Made by a program: the position numbers and the translations under genes. The notes below the pieces were generated by a model. It worked only from the letters and a program-made list of their open reading frames with translations. It was not told the DNA's origin and ran no database searches. 64,000 nt of DNA from Gonocerus acuteangulatus (lineage: Eukaryota; Arthropoda; Insecta; Hemiptera; Coreidae): contig OX328131.1 of the NCBI GenBank assembly GCA_946811695.1, positions 8,571,326-8,635,325 on the forward strand, read 5' to 3'. Positions 20,002 to 32,261 of this stretch are shown here, piece after piece (the stretch's first letter is position 1; each line of letters begins with the position of its first letter).

Positions 20002-21772
20002 TGATTAGTTAAGATAGCATTTAAGCACATAAAAAATTAAATGGTAAAAACAAATTTGCAAGGCAGTGTAACCCTAAAGTAATTTTGGCTAAAGATCTTA
20101 ACGGTTTCTTGTTGTGGCCGTAAGGTCTTCCCTCACTTTGAGGTTTCATTTTACATTTTTTACGAAAGATTAAGACAAAACAATGTTTCTAATCCAAGCC
20201 TTCCTAATGACTCTAGGGATAAGAACAGTAATGAGCTAAGATGGTGCAGTTCCTACGAATCGGACTGTTTCTTAATTTTCTTTTTCCCTCCCTCTATATT
20301 TATTTTAGTGTGAAATATAATTAATTTTTGCCGCATGTCAGGAAGTCTATGTCGAGTAATTGTAATCCTCCTTATTATAAAAAGTTCTTTTTAATCTGGC
20401 GAAATCCTTGGAGCCGTTCCATTATCTGGAAGTTCAATGGAAGTATTGTCCTCTTCCAGAATGTTTGAATGTTTTCCACAACCCTTTTGACCATGTGCCC
20501 ACGCATATTTCACGTTTTAGCGCGGCATTTCTTCTAAAAATGTTCCATTCATAACTAGATCTGTAGTAATGAATAGCCCATTCATAAGATTTCATTCATA
20601 CTTATTCTAATATTTGTTGTTCACGCTTGCTATGGCTTGAGAATTGACTTTCTATGGAAGTGCGAGGCCTGAATTTCACACCATACCTTCTATTACCTCT
20701 TTGGGGGTAATTGTGACGTCACTCTTGGTTTTGGTTATATAAAACACGTGTTTATTTTAATACTTAATATATTAAAAAATTAATCAAATAATTAAATAAA
20801 ACAACAAATAACATAATAACTAATAACATTAAAATAACTAATAAAATATTAAAATTATATGCTAACCTAGGAACTACTTTGTACATACTATAATTCATCT
20901 TATCCTACTTATATATACAATTAATACAAATGCTACTTGCGGATATCCATTGCAACTCTTCATTATACCTAAGTATGGCCATACTGATACGTTATTATAA
21001 CATAACACAATCAAGCGTAAGTATTCACAAAAACACAGGTGAGCGTCCTATATTCGGAAACTGACTAACTGGTTAACCTCCTAGGCAGGAACCTTCCAGC
21101 TATAGTCTACCATAGAGGTAGGATCTCTAGGCGCAGTTATTAGCCTATGACTAACCTCCTAGGCAGGAACCTTCCAGCTATATAGTCTACCATAGAGGTA
21201 GGTTCTCTAGGCGCAGTTATTAGCCTATGAAGACTTTCCATTTCGTTTTCAATAATCTAAATAATTTAAAAAAACTTATTATATATTCTAACAAAATACA
21301 TGACAGATAAGTTAATTAAATTATGCGAAATAAAATAATTTATGTATATTACTTTTTTTTTAAATTTATTTATGAGCACCCTGCATTGACAGCGTTTCGC
21401 CCAGATACACATATACAATGTAAATACATATTCATCCAATTACATAATAATTATAAATCCAATTAAATGATAATTATAAATCCAATTACATAATAATTAT
21501 AAATCCAATTACATTATAGTACGTATTTATCTAATTACATAATTGAGTTTGTGAATAAAAAAGAGCTAAAACTAAAAATAACTTGTAAAAACAATACATT
21601 TTTAAGAACAAACATATAGAAATAAAGACAGCGAAGGGACTTGAAGAATTACAAAATCAGCTCCGCGAGAGGCGTGCACCACTGGCCAAATGAATTTCAC
21701 ATGAGCCGTACAATGCTTGTTATGTGAATGTAGTGGTAAAAATATTAGTTATTTTCCTTATTAAATACAAAT
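20002..21772. other. Gene-free stretch with H1-like ends and two small tandem repeats
   Basis: About 20110-20266 (+) is a diverged H1 3' region (GGATAAGAACAG, GAGCTAAGATGGTGCAG, TTCCTACGAATCGGAC). TTTTAGCGCGGCATTTC at 20516 is an H1-like 5' end without a matching 3' end. A 77-79-bp direct duplication lies at 21074-21231 (CTCCTAGGCAGGAACCTTCC), and a 25-26-bp repeat (AATTATAAATCCAATTACAT) x3-4 at about 21434-21540. Confidence 0.55.
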
Positions 21773-22510
21773 AGTCCGTCACGCAGAAGCTGCATAACTA
21801 AGCACTTTCCTCAGAATTGGGTAGTGTCGAGTGCATTCCTGAATAATTTGCTACCTATAAAAATAACCTATATAAATAAAATTCTGCTCTTTTGCTTTTA
21901 TGAGCAGCTGTTTCTATTATTAATTTTGTAATTAATTTCCTTCCAGAGTTCTGTGTATGCAGAGTATTACACTACATAATAAATACACAAAGCTTCACAT
22001 TTTGATCTATTGATCTTGATGAGTTTCATGAACCTACGTTTGGCGGAAGAATTCAATTCAAACATAGTACAAAGTAAGACCCCCCTCCCCTTCCAATAGA
22101 GCGATTTAGTTCATTTTCACAACACTTCATTCTTATTAGATAGCCAGGACGTATAAAGAGTTTCGTTACAATAGAATAGAAATTACGACCGGTATAAGGA
22201 AATTAGTAATTTTTGTCCGGAGTAAGCCCTCCCTTCTAGTCAACCGATCTTGTTTATTTTTATAACAAATTTTTCTCTCCAGTTGACCACAACGAATACC
22301 GAGTTTCGTTGAAATACAACAAAAATTATGGCTGGTATTGACAAATAACTACTTGGCTAGGGAGTAAACCCCCTATAAAGATGTACCGATTTTGTTGGTT
22401 AACGAACTCGTTCAATCGTTTGATTGGGGAATACTACATACTAAGTTTCGTAGCGGAAAAACAAAAACTCTGGCCTGCATCGTGTTAACGGACACATATA
22501 TAACTATATA

Positions 22511-22577
<67 letters not shown>

Positions 22578-22679
22578 TTGAACGGGGGTCATTTTCGGTG
22601 TCTACTAGGTAGGATCGATAAAGATTTGAAGAAATTTTTCAAAAATTCCGTCATGAGTGCAACCTCAATAGCTACTTTG
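21773..22679 (-). mobile_element. H2 Helentron-like element, copy B
   Basis: Begins AGTCCGTCACGCAGAAGCTG and CTAAGCACTTTCCTCA, the reverse complement of the H2 3' end. (TA)n at 22508-22573. It follows the family to CAACCTCAATAGCTACTTTG at 22679, where the last 25 bp or so of the 5' terminus are missing. Lies inverted to copy A, 1.8 kb away. Confidence 0.65.
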
Positions 22680-23430
22680 TATAACATATTAAATGGCCAA
22701 GTTGTGAGTTCTCCAAATAACAAGAGTAAATATGAAATATCAAATAAAATATATCTTTTCTGTGTTTTTACACGGAGGGAAATATTTTAATATATTTGAC
22801 AGGATTTTTATTTGACTGACTAAAGAAAGAGCACGTTCACTATTGATTTAATGTTTTTTTTTTTATTTGTTCCACAACTATAAATATTTACATGTTATTT
22901 CAGCATGTTTCCTTCCTCTGGTTCTGAAGTAGGAGCCAATTCTCGCTCGTTCTAAATAAAAAATAGTATAAACACGTTTCTCATTAATTCACCCATTTTT
23001 AATGAAATATTAATTTTATTGTTAAATGCTAAAAATAAAAAACAACAACCAATCAAAAACTGAGGACAAAAAGCCGTTCAAATGAACAACACAAACTTTT
23101 TCGCTTTTTATACACCGATTTTCCCGTTTAGGGTCGCTAAATATCCTCCCTAGTCCATGCGGCCAAATACCAAAATTATCTTTGACGTAGCCACATCATT
23201 GGTCTCAGACTCCGGAAGGGTTAGCCTTTCCCAGTAAGTTCCCTAAGAAACATGTAACATGTGCAGCCTGACGAAGCCGGCTGTAATGCCGGGAACAATT
23301 TTTTGTTTATAAATCCACACTGCTGGTGATAAAATACCGGGGAGTAGGCAATTTTATTTGTATTTGTGTTTTAGCTTAAATATAATATGCTTTAGCGGTG
23401 ACTTAACTGAAAAAAAAAACGAAACAAAAA
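22680..23430. other. Gene-free stretch with weak hammerhead-like hairpin
   Basis: At 23268-23299 (+) there is CTGACGA, an A, the hairpin GCCGGC/GCCGG with loop TGTAAT, then GAA. There is no palindromic stem III or stem I. It resembles the conserved PLE terminal hairpin and is probably a relic. Confidence 0.3.
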
Positions 23431-24183
23431 ATGTCCGCATGCGCAGTGGTGTTCGCCCATGAGCAGTGGCCATGTAGAAAAATGAAGACTTTATGTGTCA
23501 CAAAAACGTGTCCGCAGGCGTTTGCGCATGCCCAGTGGCCAGGTACGAAAAAGATGGCTGTATATTATAGAGTACATGACATAGGTTTAGTGGGCATAAT
23601 AATATGGCTGTTTATTGCCCATAAGCAAACATCCTTGATCTACATAGGTTATGTAGGATAATCCTACATAGGTTTATCGGGTGGACCTAGCGTTACAAAA
23701 AAGTGTCAGAAGAAGGCGTCCGCTGGCGTTCGCGCATGCGCGGTGGCCATGTACGAAAAGGAAGAATATATGTTATGCAGCTCTTTACATAGGTTTATCG
23801 GGTGGACCTAGCGTTACAAAAAAGTGTCACAAGAAGGTGTCCGCTGGCGTTCGCGCATGCGCGGTGGCCATGTACGAAAAGGAAGAATATATGTTATGCA
23901 GCTCTTTACATAGGTTTGTCGGGTGGACCTAGCGTTACAAAAATGTGTCACAAGAAGGTGTCCGCTGGCGTTCGCGCATGGGCGGTGGCCATGTACGAAA
24001 AGGAAGAATATATGTTATGTAGCTCTTTACATAGGTTTATCGGGTGGACCTAGCGTTACAAAAAAGTGTCACAAGAAGGTGTCCGCTGGCGTTCGCGCAT
24101 GCGCGGTGGCCATGTACGAAAAGGAAGAATATATGTTATGCAGCTCTTTACATAGGTTTATCGGGTGGACCTAGCGTTACAAA
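23431..24183 (+). repeat. 121-bp tandem array, part 1, with NRF-1-type sites
   Basis: Four regular 121-bp units (TGTTATGCAG at 23771, 23892, 24013 with one change, 24134) are preceded by diverged units from 23431. Each unit carries CGTTCGCGCATGCGCGGTGG, including a palindromic CGCGCATGCGCG that matches the vertebrate NRF-1/insect Ewg consensus; the third unit is mutated (GCATGGGCGG). The array is split by H2 copy C and resumes at 25317. Open frames of 83 residues across it are by-products of the repeat. Confidence 0.9.
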
Positions 24184-25115
24184 ATAGTTCTCTTTTAAAT
24201 TTGTAATGAGTAACTGATCAATTATTAATTTGCTTCCAGACTTATGTTTACACATGGTACCTACTACACTACGTAATAAATACAAAAAAACTCATATTAT
24301 CGTATTTTGATCTAACGCAGGAACAGGATACAGTCACTCTAGTGGTAGAAAGCGCTCCTTGCGGCGGCTTTGTGAACCTACGTTTGGCGGGCTTTTCTAT
24401 TGAAATATATTACAAATTAAACCCCCGCTTTACGATTGACCGATTCAGCTCATTTTTACAACACTTCTTGCTCATGAGTTACCCACGACGTATACCGCGT
24501 TTCGTTACAATACAGCAGAAATTACGACCGGTATGAGTATATTAGGAATTTGGGTCCGGAGTAAACCCCCCCTTCTAATGAACCGATTTAGTTTATTTTT
24601 ACAACACATATTTACCTGTAGATTTCCACTACGAATACCGAGTTTCGTCGAAATATACCAAAAATCACGGCTGGAAGTGGCGAATTGGTATTGTGGGTCC
24701 GGAGTAAACCCCCCCCCCTCCTAATGAACCAATTTAGTTTATTTTTACAACACATATTCACCTGTGGATTACCACTACGAATACCGAGTTTCGTCGAAAT
24801 ATACCAAAAATCACGGCTGGTAGTGGCGAATTGGTATTGTGGGTCCGGAGTAAACCCCCCCTTCTAATGAACCGATTTAGTTCATTTTTATATCTCACTT
24901 TTCTGTCTATATTACCACTACGAATACCAAGTTTCGTTGAAATATAACAAATATTACGGCTGACATAGTCAAATTAGTGTTTTGGGTTCGGGGTAAACCC
25001 CCCCTTCCGGTGGACTTTGGTGGTTAACGAACTCGTTCAATCGTTTGCTAATTGAATGCTATATACCAAGTTTCGTGACGAAAAAACAAAAACTCTGGCC
25101 GCTATCGTGTTAACA

Positions 25116-25179
<64 letters not shown>

Positions 25180-25316
25180 GATCTATATAAATTTTAACGG
25201 TGGTCATTTTCGGTGTCTACTAGGTAGGATCGATAAAGATTTGAAGAAATTTTTCAAAAATTCCGTCATGAGTCCAACCTCAATAGCTACTTTCCTTCGG
25301 AGGAAAGTGCTAAAAA
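24184..25316 (-). mobile_element. H2 Helentron-like element, copy C, inserted in the 121-bp array
   Basis: The right boundary GGAGGAAAGTGCTAAAAA abuts the array at GTGTCACAAGAAGG. The left boundary follows GTTACAAAA. The join lies inside an A-run of the array unit (GTTACAAAAAAGTGTCAC), as expected for insertion into T/T without a large target duplication. About five tandem internal units (about 115-150 bp) and (TA)n at 25118-25175. The canonical 3' terminus is absent at the left edge. Confidence 0.7.
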
Positions 25317-25541
25317 GTGTCACAAGAAGGTGTCCGCTGGCGTTCGCGCATGCGCGGTGGCCATGTACGAAAAGGAAGAATATATGTTATGCAGCTCTTT
25401 ACATTGGTTAGTAGGGTGGACCTAGCGTTACAAAAATGTGTCACAAGAAGGTGTCCGCTGGCGTTTGCGCATGCGCGGTGGCCATGTACGAAAAGGAAGA
25501 ATATATGTTATGCAGCTCTTTACATAGGTTTATCGGGTGGA
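25317..25541 (+). repeat. 121-bp tandem array, part 2
   Basis: Two further units in register with 23431-24183, each with the GCGCATGCGC palindrome. The array ends at TCGGGTGGA near 25540. Confidence 0.9.
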
Positions 25542-26181
25542 ATTAAAACATATTTATGTTCCTGAATTTGAGCAGAAGGCTTTAAACGAATTTTGTTATT
25601 ATTTGTTTATTAATTTTTCTATAAATTATCTGATGGTTTTTGAGCTTAGTAAATACATAAATAAATATATTAACTAAATTGCAAGAATCCTTAAATTGGA
25701 CTAATCAAACTGCTGACATTTTCTTCTGCCTGATTATTGTATGCTTTCAAAATAAGTTGTATTCATCCTTGTGAAGCAACCTTGTAGAAGGACACTTCCT
25801 CCAGGCTGCGGATGATATGCAATTTACAACAGTTTATGGAGCATAATTACCTGCAAAAGATAAAAAGGTATATAAAAATATCTTTCTGGAATAATTGGTT
25901 AGATTACTAAATTGTTGGGGGATTAAACAGTGTTGCAAGTTATAACGAGAAGGACTTATATAACTCATTATTTGGACCATACAACTCTTGGGGTTAAACA
26001 ATGTCAGTACAGTAACAGGCCATGAGGACCCATAGATATTGAGGTCCCACTAGAGAGAAAGTGTGGTCAGTAATATGCTCCGGTTGCCTGATTTTCCCCT
26101 GCCCTTCAAAAGAGTTTTGTCAGTTTAATTCCTAGCAAAAGAAAAAACAAAAAGGAATATAAAATAAAACTGTTCACTTAA
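25542..26181. other. Gene-free stretch
   Basis: AT-rich. No protein-like frame or element end recognised. Confidence 0.5.
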
Positions 26182-29100
26182 AAATAACATTATACTTCCA
26201 TAGATACTGGGTACAATTTATCGGAGAACACTAAGTCTTTTATAGTTAAAATAACATTATACTTCCATATATACTGGGTACAATTTATCGGAGAACACTA
26301 AGTCTTTTATAGTTAAAATAACATTATACTTCCATAGATACTGGGTACAATTTAACGGAGAACACTAAGTCTTTTATAGTTAAAATAACATTATACTTCC
26401 ATAGATACTGGGTACAATTTATCGGAGAACACTAAGTCTTTTATAGTTAAAATAACATTATACTTCCATAGATACTGGGTACAATTTATCGGAGAACACT
26501 AAGTCTTTTATAGTTAAAATAACATTATACTTCCATAGATACTGGGTACAATCTATCGGAGAACACTAAGTCTTTTATAGTTAAAATAACATTATACCTC
26601 CATAGATACTGGGTACAATCTATCGGAGAACACTAAGTCTTTTATAGTTAAAATAACATTATACTTCCTTAGATACTGGGTACAATTTATCGGAGAACAC
26701 TAAGTCTTTTATAGTTAAAATAACATTATACCTCCATAGATACTGGGTACAATTTATCGGAGAACACTAAGTCTTTTATAGTTAAAATAACATTATACTT
26801 CCATAGATACTGGGTACAATCTATCGGAGAACACTAAGTCTTTTATAGTTAAAATAACATTATACCTCCATAGATACTGGGTACAATCTATCGGAGAACA
26901 CTAAGTCTTTTATAGTTAAAATAACATTATACTTCCTTAGATACTGGGTACAATTTATCGGAGAACACTAAGTCTTTTATAGTTAAAATAACATTATACC
27001 TCCATAGATACTGGGTACAATTTATCGGAGAACACTAAGTCTTTTATAGTTAAAATAACATTATACTTCCATAGATACTGGGTACAATCTATCGGAGAAC
27101 ACTAAGTCTTTTATAGTTAAAATAACATTATACCTCCATAGATACTGGGTACAATCTATCGGAGAACACTAAGTCTTTTATAGTTAAAATAACATTATAC
27201 CTCCATAGATACTGGGTACAATCTATCGGAGAACACTAAGTCTTTTATAGTTAAAATAACATTATACCTCCATAGATACTGGGTACAATCTATCGGAGAA
27301 CACTAAGTCTTTTATAGTTAAAATAACATTATACTTCCATAGATACTGGGTACAATTTATCGGAGAACACTAAGTCTTTTATAGTTAAAATAACATTATA
27401 CTTCCATAGATACTGGGTACAATCTATCGGAGAACACTAAGTCTTTTATAGTTAAAATAACATTATACTTCCATAGATACTGGGTACAATTTATCGGAGA
27501 ACACTAAGTCTTTTATAGTTAAAATAACATTATACCTCCATAGATACTGGGTACAATCTATCGGAGAACACTAAGTCTTTTATAGTTAAAATAACATTAT
27601 ACTTCCATAGATACTGGGTACAATTTATCGGAGAACACTAAGTCTTTTATAGTTAAAATAACATTATACTTCCATAGATACTGGGTACAATCTATCGGAG
27701 AACACTAAGTCTTTTATAGTTAAAATAACATTATACTTCCATAGATACTGGGTACAATTTAACGGAGAACACTAAGTCTTTTATAGTTAAAATAACATTA
27801 TACTTCCATAGATACTGGGTACAATCTATCGGAGAACACTAAGTCTTTTATAGTTAAAATAACATTATACTTCCATAGATACTGGGTACAATTTAACGGA
27901 GAACACTAAGTCTTTTATAGTTAAAATAACATTATACTTCCATAGATACTGGGTACAATCTATCGGAGAACACTAAGTCTTTTATAGTTAAAATAACATT
28001 ATACTTCCATAGATACTGGGTACAATTTAACGGAGAACACTAAGTCTTTTATAGTTAAAATAACATTATACTTCCATAGATACTGGGTACAATCTATCGG
28101 AGAACACTAAGTCTTTTATAGTTAAAATAACATTATACTTCCATAGATACTGGGTACAATTTAACGGAGAACACTAAGTCTTTTATAGTTAAAATAACAT
28201 TATACTTCCATAGATACTGGGTACAATCTATCGGAGAACACTAAGTCTTTTATAGTTAAAATAACATTATACTTCCATAGATACTGGGTACAATTTATCG
28301 GAGAACACTAAGTCTTTTATAGTTAAAATAACATTATACTTCCATAGATACTGGGTACAATTTATCGGAGAACACTAAGTCTTTTATAGTTAAAATAACA
28401 TTATACCTCCATAGATACTGGGTACAATTTATCGGAGAACACTAAGTCTTTTATAGTTAAAATAACATTATACTTCCATAGATACTGGGTACAATCTATC
28501 GGAGAACACTAAGTCTTTTATAGTTAAAATAACATTATACTTCCATAGATACTGGGTACAATTTAACGGAGAACACTAAGTCTTTTATAGTTAAAATAAC
28601 ATTATACTTCCATAGATACTGGGTACAATCTATCGGAGAACACTAAGTCTTTTATAGTTAAAATAACATTATACTTCCATAGATACTGGGTACAATTTAA
28701 CGGAGAACACTAAGTCTTTTATAGTTAAAATAACATTATACTTCCATAGATACTGGGTACAATTTAACGGAGAACACTAAGTCTTTTATAGTTAAAATAA
28801 CATTATACTTCCATAGATACTGGGTACAATTTATCGGAGAACACTAAGTCTTTTATAGTTAAAATAACATTATACTTCCATAGATACTGGGTACAATTTA
28901 TCGGAGAACACTAAGTCTTTTATAGTTAAAATAACATTATACTTCCATAGATACTGGGTACAATTTAACGGAGAACACTAAGTCTTTTATAGTTAAAATA
29001 ACATTATACCTCCATAGATACTGGGTACAATCTATCGGAGAACACTAAGTCTTTTATAGTTAAAATAACATTATACTTCCATAGATACTGGGTACAATCT

Positions 29101-31746
29101 ATCGGAGAACACTAAGTCTTTTATAGTTAAAATAACATTATACTTCCATAGATACTGGGTACAATCTATCGGAGAACACTAAGTCTTTTATAGTTAAAAT
29201 AACATTATACTTCCATAGATACTGGGTACAATTTAACGGAGAACACTAAGTCTTTTATAGTTAAAATAACATTATACTTCCATAGATACTGGGTACAATT
29301 TATCGGAGAACACTAAGTCTTTTATAGTTAAAATAACATTATACTTCCATAGATACTGGGTACAATTTATCGGAGAACACTAAGTCTTTTATAGTTAAAA
29401 TAACATTATACTTCCATAGATACTGGGTACAATCTATCGGAGAACACTAAGTCTTTTATAGTTAAAATAACATTATACTTCCATAGATACTGGGTACAAT
29501 TTATCGGAGAACACTAAGTCTTTTATAGTTAAAATAACATTATACTTCCATAGATACTGGGTACAATTTATCGGAGAACACTAAGTCTTTTATAGTTAAA
29601 ATAACATTATACTTCCATAGATACTGGGTACAATTTATCGGAGAACACTAAGTCTTTTATAGTTAAAATAACATTATACTTCCATAGATACTGGGTACAA
29701 TCTATCGGAGAACACTAAGTCTTTTATAGTTAAAATAACATTATACTTCCATAGATACTGGGTACAATTTATCGGAGAACACTAAGTCTTTTATAGTTAA
29801 AATAACATTATACTTCCATAGATACTGGGTACAATCTATCGGAGAACACTAAGTCTTTTATAGTTAAAATAACATTATACTTCCATAGATACTGGGTACA
29901 ATTTATCGGAGAACACTAAGTCTTTTATAGTTAAAATAACATTATACTTCCATAGATACTGGGTACAATTTATCGGAGAACACTAAGTCTTTTATAGTTA
30001 AAATAACATTATACTTCCATAGATACTGGGTACAATTTAACGGAGAACACTAAGTCTTTTATAGTTAAAATAACATTATACCTCCATAGATACTGGGTAC
30101 AATTTATCGGAGAACACTAAGTCTTTTATAGTTAAAATAACATTATACTTCCATAGATACTGGGTACAATTTAACGGAGAACACTAAGTCTTTTATAGTT
30201 AAAATAACATTATACCTCCATAGATACTGGGTACAATTTATCGGAGAACACTAAGTCTTTTATAGTTAAAATAACATTATACTTCCATAGATACTGGGTA
30301 CAATTTAACGGAGAACACTAAGTCTTTTATAGTTAAAATAACATTATACTTCCATAGATACTGGGTACAATTTAACGGAGAACACTAAGTCTTTTATAGT
30401 TAAAATAACATTATACTTCCATAGATACTGGGTACAATTTAACGGAGAACACTAAGTCTTTTATAGTTAAAATAACATTATACTTCCATAGATACTGGGT
30501 ACAATTTATCGGAGAACACTAAGTCTTTTATAGTTAAAATAACATTATACTTCCATAGATACTGGGTACAATTTAACGGAGAACACTAAGTCTTTTATAG
30601 TTAAAATAACATTATACTTCCATAGATACTGGGTACAATTTATCGGAGAACACTAAGTCTTTTATAGTTAAAATAACATTATACTTCCATAGATACTGGG
30701 TACAATTTAACGGAGAACACTAAGTCTTTTATAGTTAAAATAACATTATACTTCCATAGATACTGGGTACAATTTATCGGAGAACACTAAGTCTTTTATA
30801 GTTAAAATAACATTATACTTCCATAGATACTGGGTACAATTTAACGGAGAACACTAAGTCTTTTATAGTTAAAATAACATTATACTTCCATAGATACTGG
30901 GTACAATTTAACGGAGAACACTAAGTCTTTTATAGTTAAAATAACATTATACTTCCATAGATACTGGGTACAATTTAACGGAGAACACTAAGTCTTTTAT
31001 AGTTAAAATAACATTATACTTCCATAGATACTGGGTACAATTTAACGGAGAACACTAAGTCTTTTATAGTTAAAATAACATTATACTTCCATAGATACTG
31101 GGTACAATTTATCGGAGAACACTAAGTCTTTTATAGTTAAAATAACATTATACTTCCATAGATACTGGGTACAATTTATCGGAGAACACTAAGTCTTTTA
31201 TAGTTAAAATAACATTATACTTCCATAGATACTGGGTACAATTTAACGGAGAACACTAAGTCTTTTATAGTTAAAATAACATTATACTTCCATAGATACT
31301 GGGTACAATTTATCGGAGAACACTAAGTCTTTTATAGTTAAAATAACATTATACCTCCATAGATACTGGGTACAATTTATCGGAGAACACTAAGTCTTTT
31401 ATAGTTAAAATAACATTATACTTCCATAGATACTGGGTACAATTTAACGGAGAACACTAAGTCTTTTATAGTTAAAATAACATTATACTTCCATAGATAC
31501 TGGGTACAATTTATCGGAGAACACTAAGTCTTTTATAGTTAAAATAACATTATACTTCCATAGATACTGGGTACAATTTATCGGAGAACACTAAGTCTTT
31601 TATAGTTAAAATAACATTATACTTCCATAGATACTGGGTACAATTTAACGGAGAACACTAAGTCTTTTATAGTTAAAATAACATTATACTTCCATAGATA
31701 CTGGGTACAATTTATCGGAGAACAGTAAGTCTTTTATAGTTAAAAT
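26182..31746 (+). repeat. 67-bp satellite array, 83 units
   Basis: TAGATACTGG starts at 26201 in the first unit and at 31695 in the last. The distance is exactly 82 x 67, so there is no net indel in 5.5 kb. Units vary at few sites: CTTCC/CCTCC, CATAG/CTTAG, and ATTTATC/ATTTAAC/ATCTATC. The variants form higher-order patterns: a 4-unit (268-bp) block repeats between about 26530 and 27060, and strict 2-unit (134-bp) alternation of ATTTAAC and ATCTATC runs about 27720-28260. No coding capacity. Confidence 0.97.
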
Positions 31747-32066
31747 TTTATACAATTACATAATCTATGCTGATTTCCTAGAATGAATGGTTCAGAGGAT
31801 GCTGTTCTTTGTGTTGATAGCCAATGAGGCGAATCTAATAAATAAATAAATAGAACATCTTTATGGAAACGCGCATTAATTACATAGTTCTGCAAGTCAG
31901 ACTTTTCATTTCCTGAGCATCCTGTATGTCCTTTAATCCATTGTATGTTAGTATAAATACGTATTATTGGTAGCCTGATTACAGTTCTCGTATTTCTTCA
32001 TTAACACTGACTTTCGTAGCTATAAGTAGAGAATACATTTAATGAACTTAATGTTACTTTATAAGA
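31747..32066. other. Gene-free stretch
   Basis: Contains an ATAAATAAATAAAT run near 31840. TTCTGCAAGTCAGACTTTT at 31889 is faintly H1-end-like. Nothing else seen. Confidence 0.4.
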
Positions 32067-32260
32067 AGGGATCAGTTCCAAAGGTGACTAACCCACAATT
32101 AGAAATAGCTGAGAAAATTGGAGTTAAAGCTAAGAAGAATGCGAAAATCATTTCTGTCACCAACAATAATTTTTTTCACATTCTTCTCAGCTTTAACTCC
32201 ACTTTTCTCAGCTATTTCTAATTGTGGGTCAGTCACCTTTGGCACTGATCCCTTCATATA
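32067..32260. repeat. Short foldback, about 80-bp arms
   Basis: GGGATCAGTTCCAAAGGTGA, CACAATTAGAAATAGCTGAG and GGAGTTAAAGCTAAGAAG on the left are mirrored by CTTCTCAGCTTTAACTCC, CTCAGCTATTTCTAATTGTG and TCACCTTTGGCACTGATCCC on the right. Spacer about 45 bp. It directly abuts the next palindrome. Confidence 0.85.
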
Positions 32261-32261
32261 C

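Noticed and set aside
23268..23299. Functional hammerhead
   Set aside because: Core CTGACGA and a hairpin are present, but the palindromic stem III and stem I partner are missing.
23681..24174. Three overlapping 83-residue frames that look like a tandem gene family
   Set aside because: The 121-bp period is not a multiple of 3; the frames simply re-read the satellite.
26182..31746. CRISPR array
   Set aside because: Units are contiguous with no unique spacers and the genome is eukaryotic; it is a satellite.
26182..31746. Centromeric satellite
   Set aside because: The array is only 5.5 kb and lies near a gene exon. Unit length and higher-order patterns alone do not show centromere function.
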